A stretch of DNA of 64,000 bases from Verrucomicrobiota bacterium (GCA_018970255.1 JAGWWS010000002.1:54719-118718), one strand, 5' to 3'; shown: positions 50,396 to 60,127, numbered from the stretch's first letter. Program-made: numbers and translations. Notes: generated by a model not told the origin, from the sequence alone.

Positions 50396-52006
50396 TCAGG
50401 CGGCCGTGAGCGCGAACCGCTCGGAGCCGAGCAGGCCGGACTTCTCGAGGAAATAATCGTAGCCGCCGGGGTAGGATGCCACTTGGCCGCCGTTGATGTG
50501 CAGGACGCGGTTCGCGAGATTCCGGATGAAATGCACATCGTGGGAAATGAACACGAGCGTGCCCTCGTAGGCTTCCAGGGCGAGCACCAGCGATTCGACG
50601 GTGACGATGTCGAGGTGCGTGGTGGGTTCGTCCATGAGCAGGAGGTTCGGCGGGTTCACGAGGAATTTCACGAGGTTGAGCCGTGTTTTTTCGCCCCCGC
50701 TGAGCACGGCGGTTTTCTTGTGGATGTCGTCACGCTTGAAAAGGAACGAGCCGAGGATGCTGCGCGCCTCGTCCTCGCGGAGCGTGCCGTTCGAGCCGAG
50801 GATTTCGTCGAGCAGGGAATTCGCGGGGTCGAGCGTGGCGGCGCGGTGCTGGCTGAAGTAGCCGATCTTCGAATTGCTGCCGTAGGTGCATTTGCCCTTC
50901 TGGAACTCAACGGCGCCGGCGAGGATTTTCAAAAGCGTGGACTTGCCCGCGCCGTTGGGGCCGACGAGTGCGACCCGCTCGCCGCGTTCGATGAGCAGGT
51001 CGAGCCCGCGGTAGACGGCCGTGTTGCCGTAGGACATGTCGACCCCTTCGAGCAGGGCCGCCCGCTGGCCGCCGCGTTCGGGCTGCGGGATGCGGAACCG
51101 GAATGGTTTTTTCGGCGGCTCGGGGCGCTCGATTTTTTCCATCCGCTCGATTTGCTTCAGCTTGCTCTGGGCCTGGGCGGCTTTCGAGGAGACCGAACGG
51201 AAGCGGTCTGCGAACTCCTGCAGCGCGGTGATTTCCTTTTGCTGGTTTTTCCAGGCGGCGAGCTGGGTTTCGTAGTTGCGCTCGCGCTGTTCGATGGCGG
51301 CGGAGTAGTTGCCGGCGTAGCGGACGAGCTTGCGGTTCGAGATTTCGTAAACGCCGTCGATGAGCGCGTCCATGAACTCAAGGTCGTGCGAGATGAGCAG
51401 CAGCGCGCTGGGGCAATTTTTCAGGTATTGCTGGAGCCAAAGCAGCGAAAGCAGGTCGAGGTGGTTCGTCGGCTCGTCGAGGAGGAGGAGGTCGGGCTCC
51501 ATCACCAGCAACCGCGCGAGGTGCGCCCGCATCACCCAGCCGCCGCTGAGTTCCTTCGCGGGGCGGTTCCAATCGGATTCGCGGTAGCCGAGCCCGGTCA
51601 GCATTTTTTTTGCCCGCGCCTCGACATGCGGGTTGCTCAACGCCTCGTGCTTCGCGTGCGCCTCGAGGTAGGCGGCGCTGGAGACATCGCCCGCGGCCTC
51701 GCAGGCGGCGAGTTGTTTTTCGAGCGACTCGAGTTCGCCTGCGCGCCCGGTGGCGATGTCGAGCGCCGACTCGGCACCCACCGCCTCCGCCTCCTGCGGC
51801 AGGTAGCCCAGGGTGGTCCACTCGTCGCGCTGGACCGTCCCGCCATCCGGCTCGTCGCGTTTCAGGATAAGGGAGAAGAGCGTGGATTTTCCCGCGCCGT
51901 TGGGGCCGGTGAGCGCAATGCGCTCGCCGTAGTTCACCTGAAGGTCGGCGGATTCGAAAAGAAGCCGGCCGCCATGGGATTTCTTGAGGTCGCGGATCGT
52001 GAGCAC
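50396..52006 (-). CDS. ABC-F family ATPase
   Basis: A ~536-residue cytosolic protein with two nucleotide-binding domains and no membrane segment. Each has Walker A (GPNGAGKST, twice), a signature (LSGGWVMRAHLARLL; LSGGEKTRLNLVKFL) and Walker B (LLLLDEPTNHLD; LLLMDEPTTHLD). The charged linker between them (AAWKNQQKEITALQEFADRF) is the P-site-tRNA-interaction motif region of ABC-F translation factors. The start is uncertain: GTG at 52006 (MLTIRDLKK) is favoured over GTG at 52021. It could be an EttA/Uup-like housekeeping factor; antibiotic protection is not implied. Confidence 0.88.
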   Translation of the reverse strand: MLTIRDLKKSHGGRLLFESADLQVNYGERIALTGPNGAGKSTLFSLILKRDEPDGGTVQRDEWTTLGYLPQEAEAVGAESALDIATGRAGELESLEKQLAACEAAGDVSSAAYLEAHAKHEALSNPHVEARAKKMLTGLGYRESDWNRPAKELSGGWVMRAHLARLLVMEPDLLLLDEPTNHLDLLSLLWLQQYLKNCPSALLLISHDLEFMDALIDGVYEISNRKLVRYAGNYSAAIEQRERNYETQLAAWKNQQKEITALQEFADRFRSVSSKAAQAQSKLKQIERMEKIERPEPPKKPFRFRIPQPERGGQRAALLEGVDMSYGNTAVYRGLDLLIERGERVALVGPNGAGKSTLLKILAGAVEFQKGKCTYGSNSKIGYFSQHRAATLDPANSLLDEILGSNGTLREDEARSILGSFLFKRDDIHKKTAVLSGGEKTRLNLVKFLVNPPNLLLMDEPTTHLDIVTVESLVLALEAYEGTLVFISHDVHFIRNLANRVLHINGGQVASYPGGYDYFLEKSGLLGSERFALTAA

Positions 52007-52075
52007 GGCCGCGCAATACACCAGCCTTCCGCCCCGAAATCAACAGGCGTCGATCGGGAAATGCGTCGCGATTTT

Positions 52076-53290
52076 TTACTTCGTGGCGTCTTTGAGCAAA
52101 ATCTCCGCAGCTTGGCTCACATCCTTGTCGCCGCGGCCGCTGAGGTTGGCAATGAGGATTGCGTCCTTCGGCATGCCGGGCGCCACTTTGATGATGTGGG
52201 CCACCGCGTGGGCGGTTTCCAGCGCGGGGATGATCCCTTCCACCTCGGCCAGCAGGCGGAAGGCGGCGAGGGCTTCGGAGTCGGTGGCGAAATCGTATTC
52301 GATGCGGCCGCGGTCGCGGTAGTAGCTGTGCTCGGGGCCCACGGCGGCGTAGTCCAGGCCGGCGGAAACGGAGTGGGTCAACTCGATCTGCCCGTCGGCA
52401 TCGGCGAGGAGCCAGGTTTTCGTCCCCTGCAAAACGCCGAGCTTCCCGCCTTGGAACCTTGCGGCGTGGCGGCCGCGGACGATTCCATCGCCGCCCGCTT
52501 CGACGCCGGTCATTTTCACCGATTCGTCGCCGAGGAACGGGTAGAAGAAACCAATCGCATTGCTGCCGCCGCCCACGCAGGCGACGAGGCGGTCGGGCAG
52601 GCGTTCCTCGCGCTGCAGGATTTGGCGGCGGGTCTCGTCGCCGATCACGCGGTGGAAATCGCGGACGATCATCGGATACGGGTGCGAGCCGAGGGCGCTG
52701 CCGAGGATGTAGTGGGTGCTGCGCACATTCGTGACCCAATCGCGCATGGCTTCGTTGATGGCTTCCTTGAGCGTGGCCTGGCCGGCGGTGACGCCGACAA
52801 CCTTGGCGCCGAGGAACCGCATGCGGGCGACATTGAGCGCCTGCCGCTCCATGTCCACGGCCCCCATGTAAATCACGCACTCGAACCCGAAGCGGGCGGC
52901 GGCGGTGGCGGTGGCCACCCCGTGCTGGCCGGCGCCGGTCTCCGCGATGATGCGGGTTTTCCCCATCCGCCGCGCGAGCAGGATCTGGCCGATGGCGTTG
53001 TTGATTTTGTGGGCGCCGGTGTGGAGCAGGTCCTCGCGCTTGAGGTAGATTTTCGCGCCGCCGAGTTTTTCGGTGAGCCTCTCGGCGAGGTAGAGCGAGG
53101 TCGGGCGGCCGCAGAAATCGCCGAGCAGCGCGGCGAGTTCCTTCCGGAATGCAGGGTCCTTGCGGGCGGCGCGGTATTCGCGCTCGAGGTCCTGCAACGC
53201 GGTCATGAGCGTCTCGGGCACGAACATCCCGCCATAGGGGCCAAAATGCCCGTTGGCGTCGGGAAGCTGGGCCTGGGGCTCTTCGGTCAT
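52076..53290 (-). CDS. trpB: Tryptophan synthase beta chain
   Basis: A PLP enzyme that condenses indole with serine. The 404 residues have [34 protein letters not shown] with PLP lysine K95, the GSNAIG phosphate loop in [15 protein letters not shown], and LSGRGDKD near the C-terminus. It is a TrpB1-type sequence, but trpA is not next to it; the neighbours are an ABC-F gene and malQ. No trp attenuator was seen. Confidence 0.95.
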   Translation of the reverse strand: MTEEPQAQLPDANGHFGPYGGMFVPETLMTALQDLEREYRAARKDPAFRKELAALLGDFCGRPTSLYLAERLTEKLGGAKIYLKREDLLHTGAHKINNAIGQILLARRMGKTRIIAETGAGQHGVATATAAARFGFECVIYMGAVDMERQALNVARMRFLGAKVVGVTAGQATLKEAINEAMRDWVTNVRSTHYILGSALGSHPYPMIVRDFHRVIGDETRRQILQREERLPDRLVACVGGGSNAIGFFYPFLGDESVKMTGVEAGGDGIVRGRHAARFQGGKLGVLQGTKTWLLADADGQIELTHSVSAGLDYAAVGPEHSYYRDRGRIEYDFATDSEALAAFRLLAEVEGIIPALETAHAVAHIIKVAPGMPKDAILIANLSGRGDKDVSQAAEILLKDATK

Positions 53291-53321
53291 GGGACCAATA
53301 TCAAAGGCGCGCCCACGGAAA

Positions 53322-55079
53322 TCAACGGGCGGCCCGGGTGCGCGCAGGCGGGCGCTGGGCGAGTCGGCGGCCCGTGGTCTGCAGCGCGAGCGAAACCATC
53401 AGGAGCTGGTTTTTGTAAACCTTGTCCCAATCGGAAACGAAGCCTTCAACGCGCGTGGTCCAATTCTGGTCGCCAATCGCGCCGGGGACATTGAACCGCT
53501 CGGCGAGGCCGAAGAGGTCGGTGATCTGGTGGACGGCGAGCCAGGAGTTCGACTCGAAGAGCCCGCGGATGAAGGCCTCGTGGACCTCGGCGGTGAATTC
53601 CTGCGGGACGGAGAGTTCGCGCGCGCCGCAGAAATCCAGGATCTCGCGCATTTCCTTGAGCGCTTTCGCGCGGGTGCCGGGGTTTTGGGATTCCTGGAAC
53701 CAATCCTCCCAGAATTTGCGGATGGGCGGGTGGTCGTGCGTGGCGAATGTGGCGAGGCTCAGGCGCTGGTATCCGGAACCGGGCGTCATCGCGCCGGTTT
53801 CTTCGCGCTCCCACATCGGAATCTTGAAGCCGGGGATGTCGAGGGACTCGAGCGTGGGCCGCACATAAGGCGACATTTCCCCGAGGTCCTCGGCGATGAG
53901 TCGGTGGGGCCCGGTTTCCTCGAGCAGGACGCGGAAGAGCATGTCGCCCTGGCGGCGGTTGTGTTCGCGGTTCTCGGGCGTGCTGTCGTCGCACTCGGCG
54001 AAACCCGGCAGTCGCCCGCCGGTGAGCGCCTTCGCCTGATCGGGCGAGAGGTAGGTGAAGCGCGCGTTCTGGTCCGGCCGCCACGGGAAATTCCAAATGC
54101 GGAAAAAACCGAGCGCGTGGTCGACGCGCAGGAGGTGGAAAACCGAACGCGAGGCCTGCAGCCTGCGCCGCCACCAGCGGAAATTGTCGCGGGACATCGC
54201 CTGCCAATTGTAGAGCGGGAAGCCCCAGTTTTGACCCCAGTTCTCGGTGAAGGGGTCGGACTTGAAAACCTTCTCCGGCGGGGCGCCGCTCGAGCGGGTC
54301 TTGTCGAAAATCCCGGGCTCGGCCCACACATCGGCGCTGTAGATACTCACGCCGACCGGGATGTCGCCCATGAGCGCGATGCCGAGTTTGTCGAAGGCGG
54401 CGCGGACCGCCCGCCATTGGGAGATGGCGACCCATTGGACATAGCCGAAAAACGCCTCCTCCTCCTCGAGGCGGGCGCGCTGCCTTTTGTCGAGCGATTC
54501 CTTCCACTCGCGTGCGGATGCGGCGGAGCGGTGCTCCTCGGGCCAGTTGTCCACCACCTCGTCCCCGCCGTTCCAAACGGAGAGGGCGCGGAAAAGGGCA
54601 TAGTCGGCGATCCACTCCTGCTCCTCGGAAAGGAATTTTTCGAAATCCCTCACGCGGCCGCGGGCAGTCTTCGATTCGCGCAGGTTTTGGAAGCCCGTGC
54701 GCAGGGCCTCGCGTTTCATCGCCTTCACGGCGGCGTAGCGCACGGGGCCGTCTTTGAGCGAGGCCGCATTGTGTTTTTTCGTGATCGCCGCGAACTCCGC
54801 ATCGTCGATGTCGGGCAGCCATTCGGGCCGTATGGAAAGCGTGACCGGCTCGTAGGCGATCGAGCTGAGGATATTGTAGGGGCTGTGGTCCGCACCGGTC
54901 TCGTTCACGGGGAGGATTTGGATCAACCCGAAGCCTTTTTTCGCAGCCCAGGCGGCGAGTTCCACGAGGGACTCGGTGTCGCCGATGCCAATGTCGTTTT
55001 TGCCGCGGATGGCGCTGACGGGCGTCAGGATTCCGGCGATTTTGTTGTCGGGGGAGAGGAACTCGTGGGCGGTTTTCAT
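53322..55079 (-). CDS. malQ: 4-alpha-glucanotransferase (amylomaltase)
   Basis: A GH77 enzyme that disproportionates maltodextrins. The 585 residues include [39 protein letters not shown], the nucleophile region [14 protein letters not shown], the acid region [10 protein letters not shown] and THDHPPI. The ATG at 55079 ([13 protein letters not shown]) gives the family N-terminus. It suggests glycogen or maltodextrin metabolism; no other mal or glg genes are in view. Confidence 0.92.
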   Translation of the reverse strand: MKTAHEFLSPDNKIAGILTPVSAIRGKNDIGIGDTESLVELAAWAAKKGFGLIQILPVNETGADHSPYNILSSIAYEPVTLSIRPEWLPDIDDAEFAAITKKHNAASLKDGPVRYAAVKAMKREALRTGFQNLRESKTARGRVRDFEKFLSEEQEWIADYALFRALSVWNGGDEVVDNWPEEHRSAASAREWKESLDKRQRARLEEEEAFFGYVQWVAISQWRAVRAAFDKLGIALMGDIPVGVSIYSADVWAEPGIFDKTRSSGAPPEKVFKSDPFTENWGQNWGFPLYNWQAMSRDNFRWWRRRLQASRSVFHLLRVDHALGFFRIWNFPWRPDQNARFTYLSPDQAKALTGGRLPGFAECDDSTPENREHNRRQGDMLFRVLLEETGPHRLIAEDLGEMSPYVRPTLESLDIPGFKIPMWEREETGAMTPGSGYQRLSLATFATHDHPPIRKFWEDWFQESQNPGTRAKALKEMREILDFCGARELSVPQEFTAEVHEAFIRGLFESNSWLAVHQITDLFGLAERFNVPGAIGDQNWTTRVEGFVSDWDKVYKNQLLMVSLALQTTGRRLAQRPPARTRAAR

Positions 55080-55135
55080 GGGAAATTCGGGGAGTAGATA
55101 CGCTCCGCCGACCGCGATTCCAAGCACGGAGTGCC

Positions 55136-55918
55136 TCAGGAGCCGCCGGAAGCCATCGCCTCCAACGCCTCGCGCGTGATGACATGGCGCGCCCCGCAGC
55201 GCGGGCAAACCACCGTCACCGACGGGTCACCCAGGAAAAGGCCGTCCCCCTGGCTCCGGAAGACCGGCAGCATGAACTCGAGCATGCGTGCGTGGTTGCA
55301 GCCGCATTGGAAATTGAAGGACCGCTTTTCGAGCAGCGAGAGGTCCACATCGCGGTCAAGGCGGCGGATCGCCTCGTCGTCGAGCCCCGCGAGCCACCCG
55401 AGGTCGCAATCGGGTTGCGCGGAGACCATCACGAAATCCTCCTCGCCGTGGCAGAAGAGGCGGACCGGCCGTTGCTCGCTGCGCTCGTAGAAATACTCCA
55501 CGGCGCGGAAAAACGGCACCGGCTCGAAATCCACCACGCTCCGCCTCGCCGGTCGGGGTGGCTCGATCACATCGGCGTAGAAGACCCCCTTGGCGATTTG
55601 CTCGGGGGCCTCGTTCGGCACATGCGCCACCACGGTGCCGCTGTTGTTGTCGCCGGCGGCAAAGACATTGATCCGGGGGTCCGGGAATTTCACCGTCCAG
55701 GCGCAGGACTCCTTCCAAGGCCTCCCGGCGCAATGCAGCGTGATCGCGGCCAGCGCGTCCTTCGCCACATCGGCCGCCGCGCCGTCCACCTGCAGCCCGT
55801 GGTCCATGCAATGCAGATACCAGGCCGCAAACAGCTCCGAGAAATCCCCGCGGGCGACGAGCGCGTTCTTTCCGCGCGCAAAATAGGTCCTCACCTCGAT
55901 GTCCGGTTCTTCGTCCAT
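55136..55918 (-). CDS. hslO: Hsp33 family redox-regulated chaperone
   Basis: A cytosolic holdase activated by oxidation. The 260 residues end with the zinc/redox module QCGCNHARM and VCPRCGARHVITREALEA, whose four cysteines match the Hsp33 C-x-C and C-x-x-C pattern. The N-terminal part (AAWYLHCMDHGLQ and DVAKDALAAITLHCAGRP) fits the Hsp33 core, though it is a diverged member. It lies between fabF and malQ on the minus strand. Confidence 0.78.
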   Translation of the reverse strand: MDEEPDIEVRTYFARGKNALVARGDFSELFAAWYLHCMDHGLQVDGAAADVAKDALAAITLHCAGRPWKESCAWTVKFPDPRINVFAAGDNNSGTVVAHVPNEAPEQIAKGVFYADVIEPPRPARRSVVDFEPVPFFRAVEYFYERSEQRPVRLFCHGEEDFVMVSAQPDCDLGWLAGLDDEAIRRLDRDVDLSLLEKRSFNFQCGCNHARMLEFMLPVFRSQGDGLFLGDPSVTVVCPRCGARHVITREALEAMASGGS

Positions 55919-55948
55919 GGAATCGACCGCCGCTTCGGCGCGCCGTGC

Positions 55949-57193
55949 TTAATCGAGCGCCTTGAGGAGCAGTGTGGCGTTGTGCCCGCCGAACCCGAAG
56001 GAATTGCTCATCACGCAGCGCAGTTGCGCCTGGCGCGCCGTGTTCGGCACGCAATCGAGGTCGCACTCGGGGTCCGGGTTGTCGAGGTTGATGGTGGGCG
56101 GAATGGTGCCGGTCTGGAGCGCCATGGCACTGGCGGCGAGTTCCACGCCGCCGGCCGCCCCGAGCAGGTGCCCGGTGGTGGACTTCGTGGCGCTCACGGC
56201 GACCTTTTTAGCATGGTCGCCGAGGGCGAGCTTGATCGCCTTGGTTTCGCAAATGTCGCCGAGGCCGGTCGAAGTGGCGTGGGCGTTGATGTAGCCGATG
56301 TCGGTTGCGTTGACCTTGCCGTGGCGCATGGCGATCGTCATTGCGCGCGCCGCCCCCTCGCCTTCGGGCATCGGGGCCGTCATGTGGTAGGCATCGGCCG
56401 TGCAGCCATAGCCGGCGAGTTCGCAATAAATCCGCGCCCCGCGCTGGCGGGCGTGTTCGTATTCCTCGAGCACCACGATCCCGGCGCCCTCGCTCATTAC
56501 AAAGCCGTCGCGGTCCTTGTCGAACGGGCGGCAGGCCTTGGTGGGGTCGTCATTGCGGCAGCTCAGCGCCTTCATCGAGGCGAAACCGGCAATGCCCAGC
56601 GGCGTGATGGTCGCCTCCGCCCCGCCGGCGATGAACGCATCCGCATCGCCGAATTTGATAATGCGCCAAGCCTCTCCAATCGAATTGTTCGCCGTGGCGC
56701 AGGCGGTGACGATGCACATGTTCGGCCCGCGCAGGTCGTATTCCATCGAAACCATGCCGCTCGCCATATTCGAAATCATCATCGCAATGGTGAACGGCGA
56801 AACGCGCGATGGCCCGCGGTCCGCCAACCGGTGCGCCTCCTCCTCCATGCTGTAGAGCCCGCCAATGCCGCTGCCGATCATCACGCCGAAACGGGTGCGG
56901 TCCACTTTGTCGAGGTCGACCCCTGAATCCTCGAGCGCCATCTTCGTCCCGGCCATCGCGAATTGCGTGAAGCGGTCCGTGCGCTTGGCGGTCTTGGGAT
57001 TCTTGAAATACTTCGCAGCCTCGAAGCCGGTCACCTCCCCCGCGATCTTGCAGTCGAAATTCGTGGAATCGAACGCCTCGAACTTCCGGATCCCGCTCCG
57101 CCCGTGCACCACCGAATCCCAGAACGATGCCAAATCGTTCCCGACGGGGCTGATGACTCCGATTCCGGTGACTACAACTCTTCGTTCGCTCAT
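55949..57193 (-). CDS. fabF: 3-oxoacyl-[acyl-carrier-protein] synthase II
   Basis: Elongates fatty acids by condensing malonyl-ACP with acyl-ACP. The 414 residues carry the catalytic triad C165 (TACATA), H305 (NAHATST) and H342 (GHLLGAAGG), and the typical start RRVVVTGIGVISPVGND. The ATG at 57193 is used; the longer frame upstream adds a tail foreign to the family. acpP, the usual upstream neighbour, is absent; the 209 bp upstream hold no recognised feature. Confidence 0.95.
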   Translation of the reverse strand: MSERRVVVTGIGVISPVGNDLASFWDSVVHGRSGIRKFEAFDSTNFDCKIAGEVTGFEAAKYFKNPKTAKRTDRFTQFAMAGTKMALEDSGVDLDKVDRTRFGVMIGSGIGGLYSMEEEAHRLADRGPSRVSPFTIAMMISNMASGMVSMEYDLRGPNMCIVTACATANNSIGEAWRIIKFGDADAFIAGGAEATITPLGIAGFASMKALSCRNDDPTKACRPFDKDRDGFVMSEGAGIVVLEEYEHARQRGARIYCELAGYGCTADAYHMTAPMPEGEGAARAMTIAMRHGKVNATDIGYINAHATSTGLGDICETKAIKLALGDHAKKVAVSATKSTTGHLLGAAGGVELAASAMALQTGTIPPTINLDNPDPECDLDCVPNTARQAQLRCVMSNSFGFGGHNATLLLKALD

Positions 57194-57402
57194 GTGGAAA
57201 AAGTGGTGGATTTTTGGGGCACGGACTCCCCGCGCGCTCCGCTCCCTTGTGCGGATGAGGCCTCGCCTTGGCAATGATAAAATTCCAGCCCCGAGTGCGG
57301 AAAAGGCGATTCCGTGCGGTGCTTGATTGGAGGCGCAAGCACATAAACCTCCGTCTGGAAAAACGCTCTGTTACTATAGAACCTAGAACCTGCCTGCGTG
57401 CG

Positions 57403-58272
57403 CTAACGACGTGACCTTACCAAATCCTCGCTGCGGAGATTGATTTGCTGGGTAACGCCGGCGGGTTGATCGATGGAGGATGACCACCCCTTGCGGGTCA
57501 TGTGGCCCTCGATGAGCTGCATCGCTTGTTGTTTGTCCATGGGTTCCTGCCCTTCGGCGAGAGTGAGGCGTTCACAGCGGTCGCGGAATTCGACACGAAC
57601 TTTTCCGACCTCCAAAAGCTTCATGAAAATGCCGACAAGAAACGCATTCATCGACCCAAGCAGAAGAACGTAGTCATCGATTTTCGCAGCTAGAGTCGTC
57701 TCTTGGATTCCATCGACCGGTTGGCCATCTGTGATGTTAAACTTTTGAAGGCGCAACTTGGTGGTCATTGCGGTTGGGCGCGCCTTGGGCATAAGGGATG
57801 CAGCCGTGAGTTTTTGGTTTCGCAATTTGGATGAAGCGGAGGCCTCGGCTGCGCGAGGAACTGCGGGCTTGGGAGAAATTCCGCGTCGATGAAGCCTGAT
57901 GTGGCGAGAAATCCGGTCCACAAGCGTGGACTCATCAAACGGCTTCACGATGTAGTCCTGAATTCCGAATTTGAGCAGACGCAGAACATTTTCCCTGACG
58001 GTCTCGGAGGTGATCACCAGCACCGAGACCTCTCGTGTGCGGGAGTCATTTCGCAACTTCTCGAGAACTTCATACCCGTTGAGACCCGGCATCTTCACAT
58101 CCAAGAGGACCAGTTCCGGGTTTTCGTTGAGCGCGAAATGAAATCCCATCATGCCGTCCTCCGCGTGAACCAAACGCACGTCGTAGGGCTCCAAAGAGCG
58201 GGAAACGAGGCTGTGAACCAGAGGACTATCGTCCACGCAAAGAATCGTCGGGGAGATCATGGAGAGGGACAT
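57403..58272 (-). CDS. Response regulator with unrecognised C-terminal domain
   Basis: A 289-residue protein. Residues ~8-128 are a CheY-like receiver with D14, D15, phospho-acceptor D58 (LLDVKMPG), T88 and K110 (IVKPFD). After an Ala/Ser-rich linker, the C-terminal part (ETTLAAKIDDYVLLLGSMNA, LLEVGKVRVEFRDR) matches no output domain I know and has no helix-turn-helix. Kinase and partner genes are not adjacent. Its upstream side is where the tRNA-Lys fragment and integrated element begin, so its native promoter region may have been changed by the insertion. Confidence 0.75.
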   Translation of the reverse strand: MSLSMISPTILCVDDSPLVHSLVSRSLEPYDVRLVHAEDGMMGFHFALNENPELVLLDVKMPGLNGYEVLEKLRNDSRTREVSVLVITSETVRENVLRLLKFGIQDYIVKPFDESTLVDRISRHIRLHRRGISPKPAVPRAAEASASSKLRNQKLTAASLMPKARPTAMTTKLRLQKFNITDGQPVDGIQETTLAAKIDDYVLLLGSMNAFLVGIFMKLLEVGKVRVEFRDRCERLTLAEGQEPMDKQQAMQLIEGHMTRKGWSSSIDQPAGVTQQINLRSEDLVRSRR

Positions 58273-58311
58273 AAAACCTCCCGCGTGCCCTAATTGCGGT
58301 CAAGGAGGAAG

Positions 58312-58355
58312 TGGGTTGGCTGGGACTCGAACCCAGAACCAACGCCTTAAAAGGG
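58312..58355 (-). other. attachment site: 3' fragment of a tRNA-Lys(UUU) gene
   Basis: Read on the minus strand, these 44 bases hold the anticodon loop CTTTTAA (58347-58353), the 3' anticodon stem GGCGT, variable loop, a perfect T arm (CTGGG, TTCGAGT, CCCAG), the 3' acceptor strand CCAACCC and discriminator A; CCA is not encoded. Upstream of the loop the D arm and 5' acceptor strand are missing and the anticodon stem no longer pairs well. It is the remnant left by insertion into a tRNA-Lys gene. Confidence 0.85.
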
Positions 58356-58375
58356 TATTGTTCCCTCGTAAAAAT

Positions 58376-58422
58376 TTGACAAAGTGCCAATAAAGTGCCA
58401 ATAAACTCATTTCAGTGCCAAT
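58376..58422 (+). repeat. Three AGTGCCAAT direct repeats upstream of the integrase
   Basis: AGTGCCAAT occurs at 58383-58391, 58394-58402 and 58414-58422, with starts 11 and 20 bp apart, about one and two helical turns. A perfect -35-like TTGACA (58376-58381) overlaps the array edge. The position between the tRNA fragment and the int start fits arm-type recombinase binding sites that also repress int, as in other tyrosine-recombinase systems. Confidence 0.55.
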
Positions 58423-58434
58423 TGGAGCCTAACG

Positions 58435-59556
58435 ATGAGCAGAAAAAACAAGACCAACGAAACGGCATCATGGCCCTTCATTCGATGGATTGAATCGCGC
58501 CAAAGATGGATGGTTGATGCGCGAACTTCCAGAGGAGGACAGAGGACATTTCATGAGACGAAAGCGCTTGCCGAAATAGAAGCTTCTACAGCCAGGACAA
58601 ATCGAATCAATGAAGGGAACTCGGCATTCGATACACGCGAACTTTCCAAATACGGATGGACAGTCCAGAAAGCTATCCGCTTTGCGATTGAGCATCTCAA
58701 GGCTCAGGAAAACGGAATAAAAATTTCCGATGCAATCAAAGCCCTCCTTGCACAGAAAAAGGCAGAAGGCACTTCAGATGTTTATAGAAAAGACCTGAAG
58801 AATAGGCTCACGAGGTTGTCTGATGCGATGCCAGACAGGGGGATTTCTTCCATTACAACCGAGGATCTCGACGGTTTTCTGAACGATCTTGTTGTTGCAC
58901 CCGGAACCAAAAACACATTTCGCCGGGATATCAGGACTCTTTGGAGTTTTGCGGAAAAGCGGAATTGGGCACACGCGCGTGTCGCTAGGGCAACCGGCAA
59001 GGCACGCGTAGCTCAATCTGACCCTGAAATTTTAACGCCTGACCAAGCCATGAATCTTTTATCGTGCAGTTCGGATGACGTTCGAGCGTTCCATGCACTG
59101 GGACTTTTTGCGGGCCTGCGGGTTTCTGAAATTCACCGGCTTGACTGGAGTGACATCGACTTGAATGGCGGTTGGATCACCGTTGCAGCAGCAAAGTCTA
59201 AAACGCGTAGCCGCCGCCTTGTTCCTGTTCTGGCCGCGCTCAAGGCGTGGCTTAAGCCAGTTGCCAAAGCATCTGGACCAATCATCGGGGAGGATTTCAG
59301 GAAAAGACAGGAAGCCGCCCGTAACAAGGCCGGCTTCACACCGGAGATCGAAGGAACAGGTTTGAGAAAAAGAAAACTCATTCCGTGGCCGGCAAACGGG
59401 CTGAGACACTCTTTTGTTAGTTATCGGCTCGCTGAAACATGCGATGCCGCTAAAACCGCTCTCGAGTCCGGTCACTCGCAAGATGTTCTGCACGCCCACT
59501 ACAAGGAACTGGTCCGGCCTGACGCTGCGAAGAAGTTTTTTTCGCTTCGCCCTTAA
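58435..59556 (+). CDS. int: Tyrosine recombinase (phage-type integrase)
   Basis: A 373-residue integrase. Residues ~80-175 form a core-binding SAM-like domain (ISDAIKALLAQKKAEGTSDV), and the catalytic domain follows. Box I Arg is R229 (FAGLRVSEIHRLDW). Box II reads ANGLRHSFVSYR, so the Arg is R324 but the first His of HxxR is Asn321. H347 (SGHSQDV) and the nucleophile Y356 (HAHYKEL) complete the set. It adjoins the tRNA-Lys fragment and should catalyse site-specific integration there. The gene is less GC-rich than its neighbours. Confidence 0.9.
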   Translation: MSRKNKTNETASWPFIRWIESRQRWMVDARTSRGGQRTFHETKALAEIEASTARTNRINEGNSAFDTRELSKYGWTVQKAIRFAIEHLKAQENGIKISDAIKALLAQKKAEGTSDVYRKDLKNRLTRLSDAMPDRGISSITTEDLDGFLNDLVVAPGTKNTFRRDIRTLWSFAEKRNWAHARVARATGKARVAQSDPEILTPDQAMNLLSCSSDDVRAFHALGLFAGLRVSEIHRLDWSDIDLNGGWITVAAAKSKTRSRRLVPVLAALKAWLKPVAKASGPIIGEDFRKRQEAARNKAGFTPEIEGTGLRKRKLIPWPANGLRHSFVSYRLAETCDAAKTALESGHSQDVLHAHYKELVRPDAAKKFFSLRP

Positions 59557-59581
59557 GGCTCATGACGGCCAGCCTAACGCC

Positions 59582-60127
59582 ATGAAAGTCTCCCCCACCC
59601 TGTCGCAATCAGCAGTTTTCCTTTCCGCCGCACTCGCATGGGCGCCATTCCTCCATGCGAAAGACAAGGATACAGCCACCAAGAAGCAAGCAGCGCCACT
59701 CGTCATTCCGCTCACCGGCTCTGGACAATCCACCACAACCAAGCTCGGCAACTCCTACATCACCCGCTCCCCCGGCGGCCAATCGTTCACCACAAGCCAG
59801 CTTGGCTCCTCGCTCGTCACCCGCGACTCGAAGGGCAACACATGGACGACCAGCAAGGTCGGCAACAGCTTTGTCACTCGCGGCCCGGGTGGTCAGCAGC
59901 AGACGACAACGAAGCTCGGCAATTCCTTCGTCACCCGCGACAGCAAGACCGGCGCCACGCTCACCACCTCCCCGCTCGGCAACTCCCTCCAGACACGCGG
60001 CAACTCTGGTGCCTCCTGGTCCACCGCGCCTCTCGGTTCCTCGCTCGTCACCCGAGGCAATTCCAATGCCGCGAAGAAAGACGACGGCAAGGCGACGAGG
60101 GTGATTGTGATTCCGGGAGCGAGGTAG
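59582..60127 (+). CDS. Secreted protein of six 19-residue repeats
   Basis: A 181-residue protein with a signal peptide (AVFLSAALAWAPFLHAKD). Residues ~51-162 consist of six tandem units of the form T-T-(S/T)-x-(L/V)-G-(N/S)-S-(F/L/Y)-(V/I/Q)-T-R-x(7), for example TTSQLGSSLVTRDSKGNTW and TTSKVGNSFVTRGPGGQQQ; one unit has 20 residues and the last is truncated. Regular LG-S and V-T-R positions suggest a small beta-solenoid or beta-propeller-like fold. The short C-terminus is basic. I know no assigned function. It lies between int and a convergent LysR gene. Confidence 0.65.
   Translation: MKVSPTLSQSAVFLSAALAWAPFLHAKDKDTATKKQAAPLVIPLTGSGQSTTTKLGNSYITRSPGGQSFTTSQLGSSLVTRDSKGNTWTTSKVGNSFVTRGPGGQQQTTTKLGNSFVTRDSKTGATLTTSPLGNSLQTRGNSGASWSTAPLGSSLVTRGNSNAAKKDDGKATRVIVIPGAR

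Noticed and set aside
50483..53494. 1003-codon plus-strand open frame opposite ABC-F and trpB
   Set aside because: It is antisense to two well-conserved genes. Long stop-free shadow frames are expected at this GC content, and its translation shows no recognisable domain.
57194..57402. Missing acpP or small RNA upstream of fabF
   Set aside because: No frame encodes an acyl carrier protein and no structured element or promoter stood out.
58312..58355. Functional tRNA-Lys gene
   Set aside because: The D arm, 5' acceptor strand and a pairing 5' anticodon stem are missing, so only a 3' fragment is present.
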